Of a DNA stretch of 64,000 bases, positions 54,571 through 63,136 are shown piece after piece (position 1 is the stretch's first letter; every line of letters begins with the position of its first letter). Both the position numbers and the translations under genes were made by a program. The notes beneath the pieces were generated by a model. That model was not told the DNA's origin and ran no database searches. It worked only from the letters and a program-made list of their open reading frames with translations. Source of the stretch: CAWJPW01 sp963844845 (lineage in GTDB: Bacteria; Acidobacteriota; Thermoanaerobaculia; Thermoanaerobaculales; Sulfomarinibacteraceae); assembly GCA_963844845.1 (NCBI GenBank), contig CAWJPW010000005.1, forward strand, positions 1-64,000. Direction: 5' to 3'.

Positions 54571-55334
54571 GACTGGCTCCACTCATTCTGGCGGTGCTGC
54601 TGACTCCCACGGCTTCCGCGTCAGATGACACCGAGGCCGCGCCGCAGGTCGTCATCTTCAACAACGGTAAGAGCTTGTCAGTCAGTATGATAGTAGAGCA
54701 GAAAGGCCAGGTCCGCTTCGAAACGGCTCGCGGTGAGGCCTTCGTGGTCGACCGGAGCCTGCTTCGAGTCGAACAGATGGAGGAGGTGAACGCGGCGCTT
54801 CAAGCACTCACCGGCGCGTGCGCCCAGCCGGGAGCAGCAATCCCGACCCTGTCCCCCCAGGCTGCCGTCGTGCTCAACCGAGTTGGTCCGGAGCTGCTCG
54901 GCCGGTGCTGGCCGACAGGCCATCCCGACGGCAACACCTCGGTGAGCAACGTGGGGGGCCCGCCGCGAACCCCGGCACCCGCGCACCGCGTGGTGCGTAC
55001 CGGCGCGGGGCTCAGCCCGACACCGCTCGTCACGCCGGTGCCGGTGACGACGACGGTGGCGGAGCCGGTGACGCCCACTCCAGAGGCGCGCGTCACGGCA
55101 CGGCTGATCTCTCCAGAAGGAGAGGATGTCGTGCTCTCCGACGCTCCCGACGCGTGGAACGGGGCGCACGTTCTGGTGCGGGTGCCCGCCGGGACCGCTG
55201 CGGTGGTGCTTGAGGAAGCCGACCTCCCGGTGGACGAGTGGTCGCTGGTGCGGTTCCGTGTACGCATTGTGGAGGGCGAGCACGCCGGTGCCGAGGGCTG
55301 GGTGTTCTACCAGGATGTGGAGAGGGAGCCATGA
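54567..55334 (+). CDS. secreted protein of unknown function
   Basis: A 255-residue protein with a signal peptide (MRLAPLILAVLLTPTASAS). Residues ~28-60 (VVIFNNGKSLSVSMIVEQKG, then RFETARGEAFVVDRSLL) look like a small beta-sheet module of the kind seen in envelope proteins that sense or present peptides. The middle (~95-190) is Pro/Thr-rich and disordered. The C-terminal ~60 residues (VLVRVPAGTAAVV through EGWVFYQDV) look like an SH3-type fold. No family could be named. It is translationally coupled to genes on both sides (GTGA and ATGA), suggesting a shared operon with the ApaH-like and BtuF-like genes. Confidence 0.75.
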   Translation: MRLAPLILAVLLTPTASASDDTEAAPQVVIFNNGKSLSVSMIVEQKGQVRFETARGEAFVVDRSLLRVEQMEEVNAALQALTGACAQPGAAIPTLSPQAAVVLNRVGPELLGRCWPTGHPDGNTSVSNVGGPPRTPAPAHRVVRTGAGLSPTPLVTPVPVTTTVAEPVTPTPEARVTARLISPEGEDVVLSDAPDAWNGAHVLVRVPAGTAAVVLEEADLPVDEWSLVRFRVRIVEGEHAGAEGWVFYQDVEREP

Positions 55335-56191
55335 ACGCCTCGGGCTCGCGGAGCCGATGGCTGGGGCCGTCGCCGCGACTTCCGGCCCGCCGGATCGCGT
55401 CCCTGGTGCCGAGCCTCACCGAGGCGGTGTTCGTGCTGGGAGGGGGCAACCTGTTGGTGGCCCGTACCGACTGGTGCGTGAGCCCAGCTGAGGGAGTTGC
55501 CGGGATCGAGATCGTCGGAGGTACCAAGAACCCCGACGTGGCACGGCTCCTCGAGATCGGCCCCGACGTCGTGCTTGCCAATCGCGAGGAGAACACCCGT
55601 CGTCGAGTCGAGGCCCTCGCGGAGCACTTGCCGGTCTGCCTCACCGACCCACGAGGGCCGGACGACGTGCCTGCTCTGTGGGAGGAGCTGGGCGCCGTGA
55701 CCGGCGCCACGGACGCTGGCACGGCCCATGCCGGCGAGGTCCGGAGTGAGCTGGCTGCCGCTCGCGCAGCGGCGGGCGACGGGTCGCCGCTGCACTTCGT
55801 CTACTGGGTTTGGAAGGACCCCTGGATGGCGGCCGGGCATGACACCTACATCTCGCGTCTGCTCGAGGCGGCAGGGCTCGTGAACGCGCTCCCGTCAGCC
55901 GCCACGAGGTTCCCGAGGGTGGATCCGCACGCGGTGGAGGGGCGTGTCGCTCATCTCCTCTCGAGCGAGCCGTACGGCTTTGTGCTGCCCCGGGACGCTG
56001 AGGCGCTCGGGCCCGTGGTGTCCCGCGAAGGAAGCGGCTGTCATCTCACCGGAGGGAGCGTGGTGCTGACCGTCGACGGGCAGCTCTACGGATGGTACCC
56101 GGGTCGTACGGCCGGCGCCCTGCGCGCCGCCGTGTCATTGCGGCTGGAGCTGACCGAGCAGCGGGAGGGGCCCTGTGAGAGCACCCGCTGA
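55331..56191 (+). CDS. BtuF-like helical-backbone metal/cobalamin-binding protein
   Basis: A class III periplasmic-binding-protein fold, 286 residues. Typical phrases are ARRIASLVPSLTEAVFVLG, TKNPDVARLLEIGPDVVLAN and the late segment YISRLLEAAGLVNALP. These proteins bind vitamin B12, haem or siderophores for an ABC importer. No signal peptide is visible and no BtuC/BtuD genes adjoin, so it may be cytoplasmic or miss its true N-terminus. The start at 55331 overlaps the previous stop by 4 bases behind GAGGGAG. Substrate assignment is by family only. Confidence 0.82.
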   Translation: MNASGSRSRWLGPSPRLPARRIASLVPSLTEAVFVLGGGNLLVARTDWCVSPAEGVAGIEIVGGTKNPDVARLLEIGPDVVLANREENTRRRVEALAEHLPVCLTDPRGPDDVPALWEELGAVTGATDAGTAHAGEVRSELAAARAAAGDGSPLHFVYWVWKDPWMAAGHDTYISRLLEAAGLVNALPSAATRFPRVDPHAVEGRVAHLLSSEPYGFVLPRDAEALGPVVSREGSGCHLTGGSVVLTVDGQLYGWYPGRTAGALRAAVSLRLELTEQREGPCESTR

Positions 56192-56308
56192 GGTCTGTAC
56201 AGGGTCGTGTCCACGCAGCGGACGGCGGTCGAATCGGAGGGTCCTCTCATGCCGTCGCCCAGGTCGGGTCGGCGACATGTAGAAACCGTCGTGGGCCGGG
56301 GCGGGCTC

Positions 56309-57625
56309 TCAGAAGGAGAACGAGGGCAGCCCGGACGGTGTCAGATCGCCCTCGAAAGCACCCGGGAGTAGTCGGCGCAGCGTCACCGGGGTGACGCGAT
56401 TGGTGAGGTCGATGCCGCGGCCCGCGGCGGCCGTGACCCTGAAGTAGTTGCCGGTGAGGCCGGTCCAACGAGCGGCCCCGCCGTCGTCCTCGTAGTCCTC
56501 CCAGAGGACCTCCACCGTGCGGCCCAGCCACCCACGCATGCAGTCCGCCTCCAAGCGGGCGCCCAGTGCGTGCATCTCACGGCTGCGCTCCTGCGCCACG
56601 CGTGTGGGCACCTGTCCGGTCATGGTTGCGGCCCGTGTGCCGTGGCGGGGGGAGTAGCGAAAAACGTGCAGCCGCGAGAATGCCATCGCCTCGACGAAGC
56701 CGATGGACTCGGCAAACTCCTCGTCGCTTTCACCGGGGAACCCAACGATCACATCGGTGCTCACTGCGAGGTGAGGGACCGCCCGGTGCGCGTGCTCGAC
56801 AAGAGCGGCGAAGTCTCGCCGGGAGGTGTGCCGCGCCATCCGCCGGAGGGTTGCGTCGCAGCCGCTCTGGAGCGGGAGGTGGAGGTGAGGGAGGAGGCGG
56901 GGATCGGAGAAGAGGTCGAAGAACTGCGTGTCGAGGTCCCAAGGCTCGAGGGAGGAGAGCCGCAGGCGGGGGATCCCGGTTTCTCTCAGAATCCTGCCCA
57001 CCAGGGCGGCGAGGCCGTGCTGCTCCCCGAGATCGTGTCCGTAGGAGCCCAGGTGGACCCCCGAGAGGACGGCCTCACGGTAGCCGAGCGCAGCGAGGCG
57101 TTGGATCTCGCCGACCACGGCGTCGGAGTGCAGGCTACGACCGGCCCCACGCGCGACGGTGACGATGCAGAAGGTACATCGGTTGTCACAGCCGTCCTGA
57201 ACCTTGACGAAGGCCCGGGTTCGACCATTCGTCCCCGGGGGAGGGAGCGATATGTACTCTGAGGAGGGGAGGGGGTCCGCATCGCTGAGCAGCCCGGCGG
57301 CAGCCAGGGCCGCCGGGAGGTCGTCCTTCTCCTTGTTCCCGATGACGAGGGCGGCGCCGGCGGCTGTCGCTGCGTGCGGCTCGAGCTCGGCGTAGCAGCC
57401 GGTGACCACCACCGGCACACCAGGGTGGCGGCGGCGGAGCTGACGGATGAAGTGACGTGACTTGCGCGCCGCCACGCTGGTGACCGTGCAGGTATTGAGG
57501 ACACACAGGTCCACCGGCTCGCCGGGTCCCACCACGCGGTGGCCAGCCAGCACCAGCTGCCGGGCCAGGGCCTCCATCTCGCTGATGTTGAGGCGACAGC
57601 CCACGGTCTCCACCCGCACTCGCAT
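56309..57625 (-). CDS. mtaB: tRNA t6A37 methylthiotransferase MtaB
   Basis: A radical-SAM methylthiotransferase converting t6A to ms2t6A at tRNA position 37. The N-terminal UPF0004 domain has the three cluster cysteines (ETVGCRLN ~10, NTCTVT ~46, TGCYAE ~77). The radical-SAM triad is CDNRCTFC (~146/150/153). The downstream HLHLPLQSGCDATLRRM and DVIVGFPGE segments are diagnostic. The e-MtaB/MtaB branch is favoured over MiaB and RimO by ETVGCRLN at the start (MiaB has ...TyGCqMN). 438 residues. No ribosome site is obvious upstream. Confidence 0.93.
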   Translation of the reverse strand: MRVRVETVGCRLNISEMEALARQLVLAGHRVVGPGEPVDLCVLNTCTVTSVAARKSRHFIRQLRRRHPGVPVVVTGCYAELEPHAATAAGAALVIGNKEKDDLPAALAAAGLLSDADPLPSSEYISLPPPGTNGRTRAFVKVQDGCDNRCTFCIVTVARGAGRSLHSDAVVGEIQRLAALGYREAVLSGVHLGSYGHDLGEQHGLAALVGRILRETGIPRLRLSSLEPWDLDTQFFDLFSDPRLLPHLHLPLQSGCDATLRRMARHTSRRDFAALVEHAHRAVPHLAVSTDVIVGFPGESDEEFAESIGFVEAMAFSRLHVFRYSPRHGTRAATMTGQVPTRVAQERSREMHALGARLEADCMRGWLGRTVEVLWEDYEDDGGAARWTGLTGNYFRVTAAAGRGIDLTNRVTPVTLRRLLPGAFEGDLTPSGLPSFSF

Positions 57626-57747
57626 CGCACCTCCAGCAGGCAGGCTACATGATGTTGACGAAGTCTCTCAACCGCGGGACGGTGAGCGGCTCCACGAAAC
57701 GCGCGAACCCCGCCAACGATTCTGCGTATCTCGATGCGGAGGTCGTG

Positions 57748-58293
57748 ATGTCACTGCTTTCCCTCCTGGGCATTTCGCGGTCGAACATTGGCGGGGCTGA
57801 CGAGCAGGCCGAGGCGATCCGCCGCCTCATCGACGAGCTCGAGTCGCTGGAGCCGCGTACGGCCCACTACCTGGCGTCGTTCGCCTTCTTGCTCGCTCGC
57901 GTCGCCGACGCCGACCGGGTCGTGGACGAGCGCGAACGGCGTCACATGGAGACGATGGTGCGCGAGTGCGCCGGCCTCCCTGAGGCGCAGGCGGTGCTGG
58001 TGGTGGAGATCGCGCGGCACCGCGAGCGGCTCGCCGGTAGTGGTGAGCAGTACGCGGTGGCGCGAGAGTTCCGTCGCGTGGCGAGCGAGGAGCAGTGCCA
58101 GGCGCTGGTTGAGTGCCTGTGGGCGGTTGCCGGCGCGGACGGTCGTGTCGGCGCGAGCGAGCGCGCGGTCGTGCGTCAGATCGCCTGCGAGCTGGGCCTG
58201 ACCTCGAGCGGGCTGGGCGGGTTCGAGCGGCCCCACGATGAGCGGCTCCAGACCCTCTCGTCGCTCCTTCACCCTCAGGCGCGGTGCGTGTGA
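57748..58293 (+). CDS. TerB-like (tellurite-resistance B fold) protein
   Basis: A 181-residue helical protein with two TerB-like acidic turns: ARVADADRVVDEREREH-type ADADRVVDERE and AVAGADGRVGASER. Such domains bind metal ions and often act at the membrane in stress responses. No ter operon is present. The start at 57748 has GGAGGT upstream; earlier in-frame starts add non-conserved sequence. Its 3' end overlaps the convergent thioesterase gene by 19 bases. Confidence 0.82.
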   Translation: MSLLSLLGISRSNIGGADEQAEAIRRLIDELESLEPRTAHYLASFAFLLARVADADRVVDERERRHMETMVRECAGLPEAQAVLVVEIARHRERLAGSGEQYAVAREFRRVASEEQCQALVECLWAVAGADGRVGASERAVVRQIACELGLTSSGLGGFERPHDERLQTLSSLLHPQARCV

Positions 58294-58748
58294 TGGCCGG
58301 AGGGGGGCGCGCTTTGCTCTGCGACCCGCCGATACCCGGCGAGGACTGCATCGGGTAGGCGCGCCGGTCTCCCGCTGGCGCGATCGACGGCCAGGTGCTC
58401 GGTGCTACCAGTGGCGAGGAGCTGGCCGTCAGCGGTGCGGACCACGCGGTAATCGAAGGCGCAGCTCCGGGAGCGCACGTCCCGCATCCGGGTCCACACG
58501 GTCACCTCGTCGTCGTAGTGCGCAGCGGTGAGGTAGCGGGCCTCGGCACGCGTGAGGACGAGCGTGATGCCCGAGCGCTCCAGGTCGACGTAGGGCAGGC
58601 CGACCTGGCGTGAGAGCTCCGAGCGTCCCTCCTCGAACCATGGCAGATAGGCGGCGTGGTGAACGATGCCGGCGGCATCGGTCTCAGCGTAGCGGACCCG
58701 GAAGCCGGCGGCGTACCAGCCGGGGCCGGGAGGAGACAGCGTGTGCAT
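58275..58748 (-). CDS. acyl-CoA thioesterase, YbgC/4HBT hot-dog family
   Basis: A hot-dog-fold thioesterase, 157 residues. The YbgC/4-hydroxybenzoyl-CoA thioesterase signature RYAETDAAGIVHHAAYL gives the catalytic Asp and the following helix (WFEEGRSELSR). It would hydrolyse a short or aromatic acyl-CoA. It is convergent with the TerB-like gene and divergent from the ankyrin gene. The acyl specificity cannot be read. Confidence 0.9.
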   Translation of the reverse strand: MHTLSPPGPGWYAAGFRVRYAETDAAGIVHHAAYLPWFEEGRSELSRQVGLPYVDLERSGITLVLTRAEARYLTAAHYDDEVTVWTRMRDVRSRSCAFDYRVVRTADGQLLATGSTEHLAVDRASGRPARLPDAVLAGYRRVAEQSAPPSGHHTHRA

Positions 58749-58791
58749 GGAGGTGATGGTAGCGCAGACATCGTGCCTCGCGGGAATAGTA

Positions 58792-58820
58792 ACGATTGGT
58801 TCTGAGATTCAATCAATCGT
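58792..58820. promoter_or_regulatory. inverted repeat upstream of the ankyrin gene
   Basis: Perfect 7-base arms (ACGATTG at 58792-58798, CAATCGT at 58814-58820), whose flanks extend the symmetry with one mismatch. They lie in the only AT-rich patch between the divergent thioesterase and ankyrin genes, 17 bases before the ankyrin ATG. The arms could be a regulator site covering the promoter or start region. Confidence 0.4.
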
Positions 58821-58836
58821 ACGAAAGGCACGGTCG

Positions 58837-59526
58837 ATGTCGGCATCCACAGGCATGAACGAGCGCTCGGGCCCGGCAGCCGGCGCCAACGCTCTTCTCC
58901 GTGCGGCGGCGGCGGGACGCGCGCACGAGGTGGCGAGCCTCCTCGATGCTGGGCAGCCGGTGGACGTGCGGAGCGGCAGCGGTGCGACGCCGCTGCTCGT
59001 GGCCGCAGTTGCCGGACACGAAGGAGTGGTCCACCGGTTGCTTGCGGGCGGCGCGTCGGTGGATGCCACAGACACCCAGGGGCTCACGGCCTTGATGGTA
59101 GGGGCGGGCTACGGTCACGCCGTGATCGTGCGACATCTCCTCGCAGCGGGCGCGGACGCTTGCCGCAGCAATTGCGAGGGAACCACCGTCCTCATGTTTG
59201 CCGCCGCCACGGGTGAACTGCCTATCGTCGAGGACCTGCTGGCCGCGGGCGCGGATTTGGAGGCGGTGGACTCTGACGGTGTGTCCGCTCTCATGGTGGC
59301 TGCTGGATACGGGCATGAGGGCATTGCACGCCTCCTGGTCGGGCTCGGGGTAGCGGTGGGTGCGCGCAACCGCGCCGGTCTCACGGCGGGAGCGCTGGCT
59401 GCGCGCGCGGGCCACGTCGAGCTGGCTCGCATCCTGCGGAATCGGGCTGGGACGCGTGCGAGCCGGCAAAGCTGGGAGCTCCACGCGCCTCCCGGCTGGG
59501 ACGACGAGGACCCTACCATTCACTGA
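58837..59526 (+). CDS. ankyrin-repeat protein
   Basis: A 229-residue protein made mostly of ankyrin repeats. At least five consecutive units can be read from ~20 to ~195, with the usual G-T-x-L-x-x-A-A-x-x-G-H and LL-x-x-GA patterns (for example ATPLLVAAVAGHEGVVHRLL and GVSALMVAAGYGHEGIARLL). No signal or membrane segment is visible, so it is a cytoplasmic protein-binding scaffold. I start it at 58837; an open frame extends to 58741, but it crosses the AT-rich regulatory patch. The partner is unknown. Confidence 0.88.
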   Translation: MSASTGMNERSGPAAGANALLRAAAAGRAHEVASLLDAGQPVDVRSGSGATPLLVAAVAGHEGVVHRLLAGGASVDATDTQGLTALMVGAGYGHAVIVRHLLAAGADACRSNCEGTTVLMFAAATGELPIVEDLLAAGADLEAVDSDGVSALMVAAGYGHEGIARLLVGLGVAVGARNRAGLTAGALAARAGHVELARILRNRAGTRASRQSWELHAPPGWDDEDPTIH

Positions 59527-59756
59527 CACCGCAAACGGTCCTCCGAGCCGTGGGCGAGTGAGAGCATTTGTGCCGTGGAGCTCGCACCAGACTTTGCTGG
59601 CGCTGCCGGTGTTGCCGGGCTGTGGTGGTAACCGTGCACCCCTCGCGCCGGCGGCCGGCTGCCCGAGGATGAGCGGAGCGGGGGCTGCGGGCGCCACCCA
59701 GGCCTTTCAGAAGCCTCTCCCAGGCATGAGGCTGCCTCGCGACGAGTCCCCGTGGA

Positions 59757-60968
59757 TCACGCCGGTGAATCGACCCGGCAGATCATCCCCTTCAGGTAGA
59801 AGGACTCTGGAAACGACAGGAGCACCGGGTGGTCCTCGGGCTGGCCGAGCACATCGATCATCCGCGTGTCCCGACCGGCATCGGCAGACGCCTGGAACAC
59901 GGCGCGCTGTAGGAGATCGGGGCTCATCGCCTGGGAGCAGGAGAAGGTGGCGAGCAGCCCGCCGGGGCGCAGGAGCTGGAGTCCGAGCAGGTTGATGTCC
60001 TTGTAGCCCCGCAACGCGCCCTCGAGCTGCGCGCGGCCGGGAGCGAACTTGGGAGGGTCCAGCACCACCACGTCGAAGCGCCGGCCTTGGTCGCGCAGTC
60101 GACGCAGCAGGTGGAAGGCGTTGCCCTCGAGGAAGTGGCAGGGGACGGGCTTGAGCGCGTTGCGGGCCACGGCGGCCTCGGCCAGAGAAAGCGCCTCGGC
60201 GGAGGCGTCGAGATTGGTGACGGCGCGGGCGCCCCCGCCGACAGCGGTCACTGCGAAGCCGCCGCTGTAGGAGAAGACGTTGAGCACCTCGGCGCCTTCA
60301 CAGCGTTGGCCGACGCTGCGTCGGTTCTCGCGCTGGTCCAGGTAGAAACCGGTCTTGTGGCCCCTCCTGACATCCGCAAGAAAGCTGAGCCCATGCTCGG
60401 CAATCTCCAGCACCTCGGGTGGCTCCGCACCCCACAGTGGACCAGCTTCGGGAGCGAGCCCTTCCTTGCGCCGTACCGCTTCATCTGAGCGGTTGTAGAC
60501 CCCGTGCGGCTCGAAGAGCTCGACCAGGGCCGCAACGAGCAGGTCGCGCCGCCGCTCGGCGGCGAGGGAGAGAAGCTGCAGGACGAGCCAGTCGCCGTAG
60601 CGGTCGACCACCAGGCCGGGGAGACCGTCGGCCTCCGCGTGGACCACGCGGTACGCCGTTGTACGGGGATCGGCGACGAGGTGTGAGCGTCGCGCCACCG
60701 CCTCGTGTATGCGCCTCCGCCAGAGCTCGTCGTCCACCGGCTCGTCCGCGAACGTGAACAGGCGCACCACGATCTGCGAGGAGCGATTGATGACGCCGCG
60801 GGCGAGAAAGGCTCCGACGCTATCGCGCACGTTCACCACGTCACCGTCCTCCGCCTGGCCCTCCACGCGCGCCACAGCGCCGGAGAAGACCCACGGGTGG
60901 CGGTTCCGCACGGAGCGCTCGCGCTTCGGCTTGAGGATGACGGAGGGATGGGTCGAGTGCATCGTCAC
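59757..60968 (-). CDS. RlmI-like class I rRNA (cytosine-C5) methyltransferase
   Basis: 403 residues. The N-terminal PUA domain (about 8-85) starts VILKPKRERSVRNRHPWVFSG. A linking RlmI-type domain and a Rossmann methyltransferase domain follow, with VLNVFSYSGGFAV (motif I), NLDASAEALSLA, VVLDPPKFAPG (DPPK motif) and FSCSQAMS (catalytic Cys region). This architecture belongs to the RlmI family that methylates a 23S rRNA cytosine. It begins with a GTG that overlaps the preceding stop (GTGA); an ATG two codons later is equally possible. Confidence 0.9.
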   Translation of the reverse strand: MTMHSTHPSVILKPKRERSVRNRHPWVFSGAVARVEGQAEDGDVVNVRDSVGAFLARGVINRSSQIVVRLFTFADEPVDDELWRRRIHEAVARRSHLVADPRTTAYRVVHAEADGLPGLVVDRYGDWLVLQLLSLAAERRRDLLVAALVELFEPHGVYNRSDEAVRRKEGLAPEAGPLWGAEPPEVLEIAEHGLSFLADVRRGHKTGFYLDQRENRRSVGQRCEGAEVLNVFSYSGGFAVTAVGGGARAVTNLDASAEALSLAEAAVARNALKPVPCHFLEGNAFHLLRRLRDQGRRFDVVVLDPPKFAPGRAQLEGALRGYKDINLLGLQLLRPGGLLATFSCSQAMSPDLLQRAVFQASADAGRDTRMIDVLGQPEDHPVLLSFPESFYLKGMICRVDSPA

Positions 60969-62233
60969 GCGGTGCGGATCTTGTTCTTGAGGATGTACAC
61001 CTCGAACGCGAGTGCCGCCTTGTTGGCGAGGCGGCGGAGCTCGGCCACCGGCGCGCCGGCGACACCGGCCTCGAGGTTGTCACCATAGAGAAAGGCGATC
61101 ACCTTGCCACGGAGGGCTATGGGTACGACCAAGCAGGCGGCAGGCTCGGCGCCGCCGAGGCCGAGGATGAGGTCGAGGTTGCGGGGCATCGAAGGGAGTA
61201 CTCCGAGCCAGAACCCGGCACCCTGGAGCAGCCCGTGGAAGACCGATGGCCCGCTCACCGGAATGCTGATGGCTCTCACGGTGTCGGCAGCGACACCCTC
61301 GCCCTCGCCTCGCCAACCGACGACGTGGTCCTTGCGCACGATGAGGAGGAGACGGCGCCGAAAGTGGTGGGCGGCGAAGTCGAGCAGGGCATCGGCGATG
61401 TCCTCGCGGAGCTCGGCGCGCTGGAGAGCGCTCGCGGCTTCGGCCAGGCGCTCCTCGGTGGTCGGCTGGGTCGGTTCGGTGCTGCCGGACGGGGCTGCGA
61501 CGACCTCGGGCTCAGGGACCTCTCCCTCTGGAGTGACGCTGCCAGTCGTGGGTCGGCTCAGGGAGGGGAAGAGCTCGAACTCCTCCGGACTGATCTCCAG
61601 CTCGACCTCGCCGGGTCGCCGAGCCGGGCCGGCAGACTCGCGCTCCGGCGAGCGCGTGAGGGGCGTTTCCGGGGCGCGTGGCGGGACGGTGGGCGGGGTG
61701 GTTGAACGGTGCCTCATCGGCGGTGCGGGTCGATGGCTTGCCGATACCTTGCCTCGGGCCCCGGCAAGCTGGCGCGACACGGACTCGAGGGTGACCGGCA
61801 GCTCGGCGTCGTAGTAGGTCGCAAGGGCCTCGTAGAGACGAACTTCGACAGCGATGAAGCTCGACACGCGGCAGCCGGTGAGAAGCGCCACCTCGTCCTC
61901 AATGAGGAGATCGCCGGGCCGCAGGCTCGCCACCGACAAAGTCCTGCCGTCGAGCCGGAAGGGGACAACCTCGTAGCGCTGGGCTGCGCGCGGTGGCAAC
62001 AACCGGATGACCTCAGGAGGAATACCCACGAGGTCGAGCGGGCGCAACGCGCGCGTGTTGTGGAAACGCCCGAGCGCCTCGAGAAGGGTGGGCTCATCGA
62101 GCGCATTGAGCTGCAGGAGCACGCTGTCAGGGCGACAAGCGGAGAGCGCGAGCAGCTCTTCCGCGCGCGTCCCGAGCTCGGGACTCAGGAGGTGCTCCGC
62201 GACCATCTGACGTATGAAAGTGTGGTCACTCAC
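60965..62233 (-). CDS. GspE N-terminal (MshEN-like) domain protein with C-terminal GAF-like region
   Basis: A 422-residue protein. Residues ~1-145 resemble the type II secretion/type IV pilus ATPase N-terminal domain: LLQLNALDEPTLLEALG, then VGIPPEVIRLLPPRAAQRYEVVPF, and the terminal EVRLYEALATYY helix. Some members bind cyclic-di-GMP. A Pro/Ser/Thr/Glu-rich disordered linker covers ~160-280. The C-terminal ~130 residues look like a GAF-type sensor (LLLIVRKDHVVGWRGEG, CLVVPIALRGKVIAFLYG). No ATPase domain is present, so it is a regulatory or adaptor protein. It is coupled to the downstream methyltransferase gene by a GTGA overlap. Confidence 0.8.
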   Translation of the reverse strand: MSDHTFIRQMVAEHLLSPELGTRAEELLALSACRPDSVLLQLNALDEPTLLEALGRFHNTRALRPLDLVGIPPEVIRLLPPRAAQRYEVVPFRLDGRTLSVASLRPGDLLIEDEVALLTGCRVSSFIAVEVRLYEALATYYDAELPVTLESVSRQLAGARGKVSASHRPAPPMRHRSTTPPTVPPRAPETPLTRSPERESAGPARRPGEVELEISPEEFELFPSLSRPTTGSVTPEGEVPEPEVVAAPSGSTEPTQPTTEERLAEAASALQRAELREDIADALLDFAAHHFRRRLLLIVRKDHVVGWRGEGEGVAADTVRAISIPVSGPSVFHGLLQGAGFWLGVLPSMPRNLDLILGLGGAEPAACLVVPIALRGKVIAFLYGDNLEAGVAGAPVAELRRLANKAALAFEVYILKNKIRTA

Positions 62234-62366
62234 GCGCGGCTTCCTCCCCGTGGACCTGTCGCTCGCTCCCCATTCTAGCCCGTGGCAGGCGGGCGTCGCG
62301 GATGCCGGACCGGCGGGCGCACGAGCTCGACGATGCTATGCTTTGCGGGTGAATTCCGGGGGCACC

Positions 62367-62795
62367 ATGGCTGCGGGCTTGGAAGCATACCTGGTCGTGC
62401 TGGCCGGCTCCGTGCGCTGCGCCATTCCCCTCGAGCGAGTCCGCCACGTCGCCCGGGCCATGACAGTGTGGCCGGTGCCGGGTTCGGCGCCCGAGCTTGC
62501 CGGGCTCGGACAGTTCGGGGGAGAGCCCATCGTCGTGCTCGACCTTCTTCGCCTGCTCGAGCCTGATCACGGACTCGAAGCGGGAGACGGCGAAGGTGTG
62601 GTCGTGCTGGTGTCGGCGGGAGGTGAGGGTGGCAGTGAGGAGCTCGTGGGCCTTGCCGCCAGCTACGCGATGGACATCGTCCGGGTGCCGCATCAGGCCG
62701 TCGTGCGGACCGGGCGAGGGTTGACACCGGGTGAGCTGGCCCTCGGCGATCATCTTGTGCGAGTGGTCGATCCGCTTGCGCTGGCTGCCCCATGA
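62367..62795 (+). CDS. CheW-like chemotaxis coupling protein
   Basis: A 142-residue CheW-fold protein. The strand-turn-strand pattern RCAIPLERVRHVAR, then ELAGLGQFGGEPIVVLDLLRLL, and a late DIVRVPHQAV match the CheW domain that links receptors to the histidine kinase. The ATG at 62367 is preferred; a GTG at 62349 would add six residues. A TATGCT sequence at 62337 could be a -10 element without a convincing -35. It ends with an ATGA overlap with the small downstream gene. The divergent neighbour is the GspE-N protein. Confidence 0.82.
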   Translation: MAAGLEAYLVVLAGSVRCAIPLERVRHVARAMTVWPVPGSAPELAGLGQFGGEPIVVLDLLRLLEPDHGLEAGDGEGVVVLVSAGGEGGSEELVGLAASYAMDIVRVPHQAVVRTGRGLTPGELALGDHLVRVVDPLALAAP

Positions 62796-63136
62796 GCCAC
62801 GGCCGGTGGCTGCTCATGCGCGGACACGACATCCTGTGGGCGGTGAGCAGCGATCGCGTGCGAAGCGTGGAAGGCGCCTCCGCGGGGGTGAGGGTGCACC
62901 TCGAGCGGCACGTTCTCGCCGCGGACAGCGTGCTGGCGGCCGCAATCGAGCTGGTGGTGGCTGGAAATGGCGCTGTGGCACGGTGCATGCTGCCACCGGG
63001 CTGCCTGGGTCTCGCGCTTCATCCTGCCGGGCCAGTCCTGCTCGTGGATGCCGAGGCCCCGCCCGCGTCGCTGTTGAGCATGGCGACTGTGTCTCGTATG
63101 GAAGAGGAGGGTGACAATGGTGTTCGGGGAGAGTGA
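62792..63136 (+). CDS. small protein of unknown function in a chemotaxis operon
   Basis: 114 residues, no membrane segment, no recognised motif. The hydrophobic strand pattern (DILWAVSSDRVRSVEGASAG, then PVLLVDAE) could be a diverged or truncated CheW-like half domain. It is tightly coupled to the CheW-like gene (ATGA) and overlaps the start of the chemoreceptor gene by 20 bases, so it is probably a real translated member of this signalling unit. Confidence 0.6.
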   Translation: MSHGRWLLMRGHDILWAVSSDRVRSVEGASAGVRVHLERHVLAADSVLAAAIELVVAGNGAVARCMLPPGCLGLALHPAGPVLLVDAEAPPASLLSMATVSRMEEEGDNGVRGE

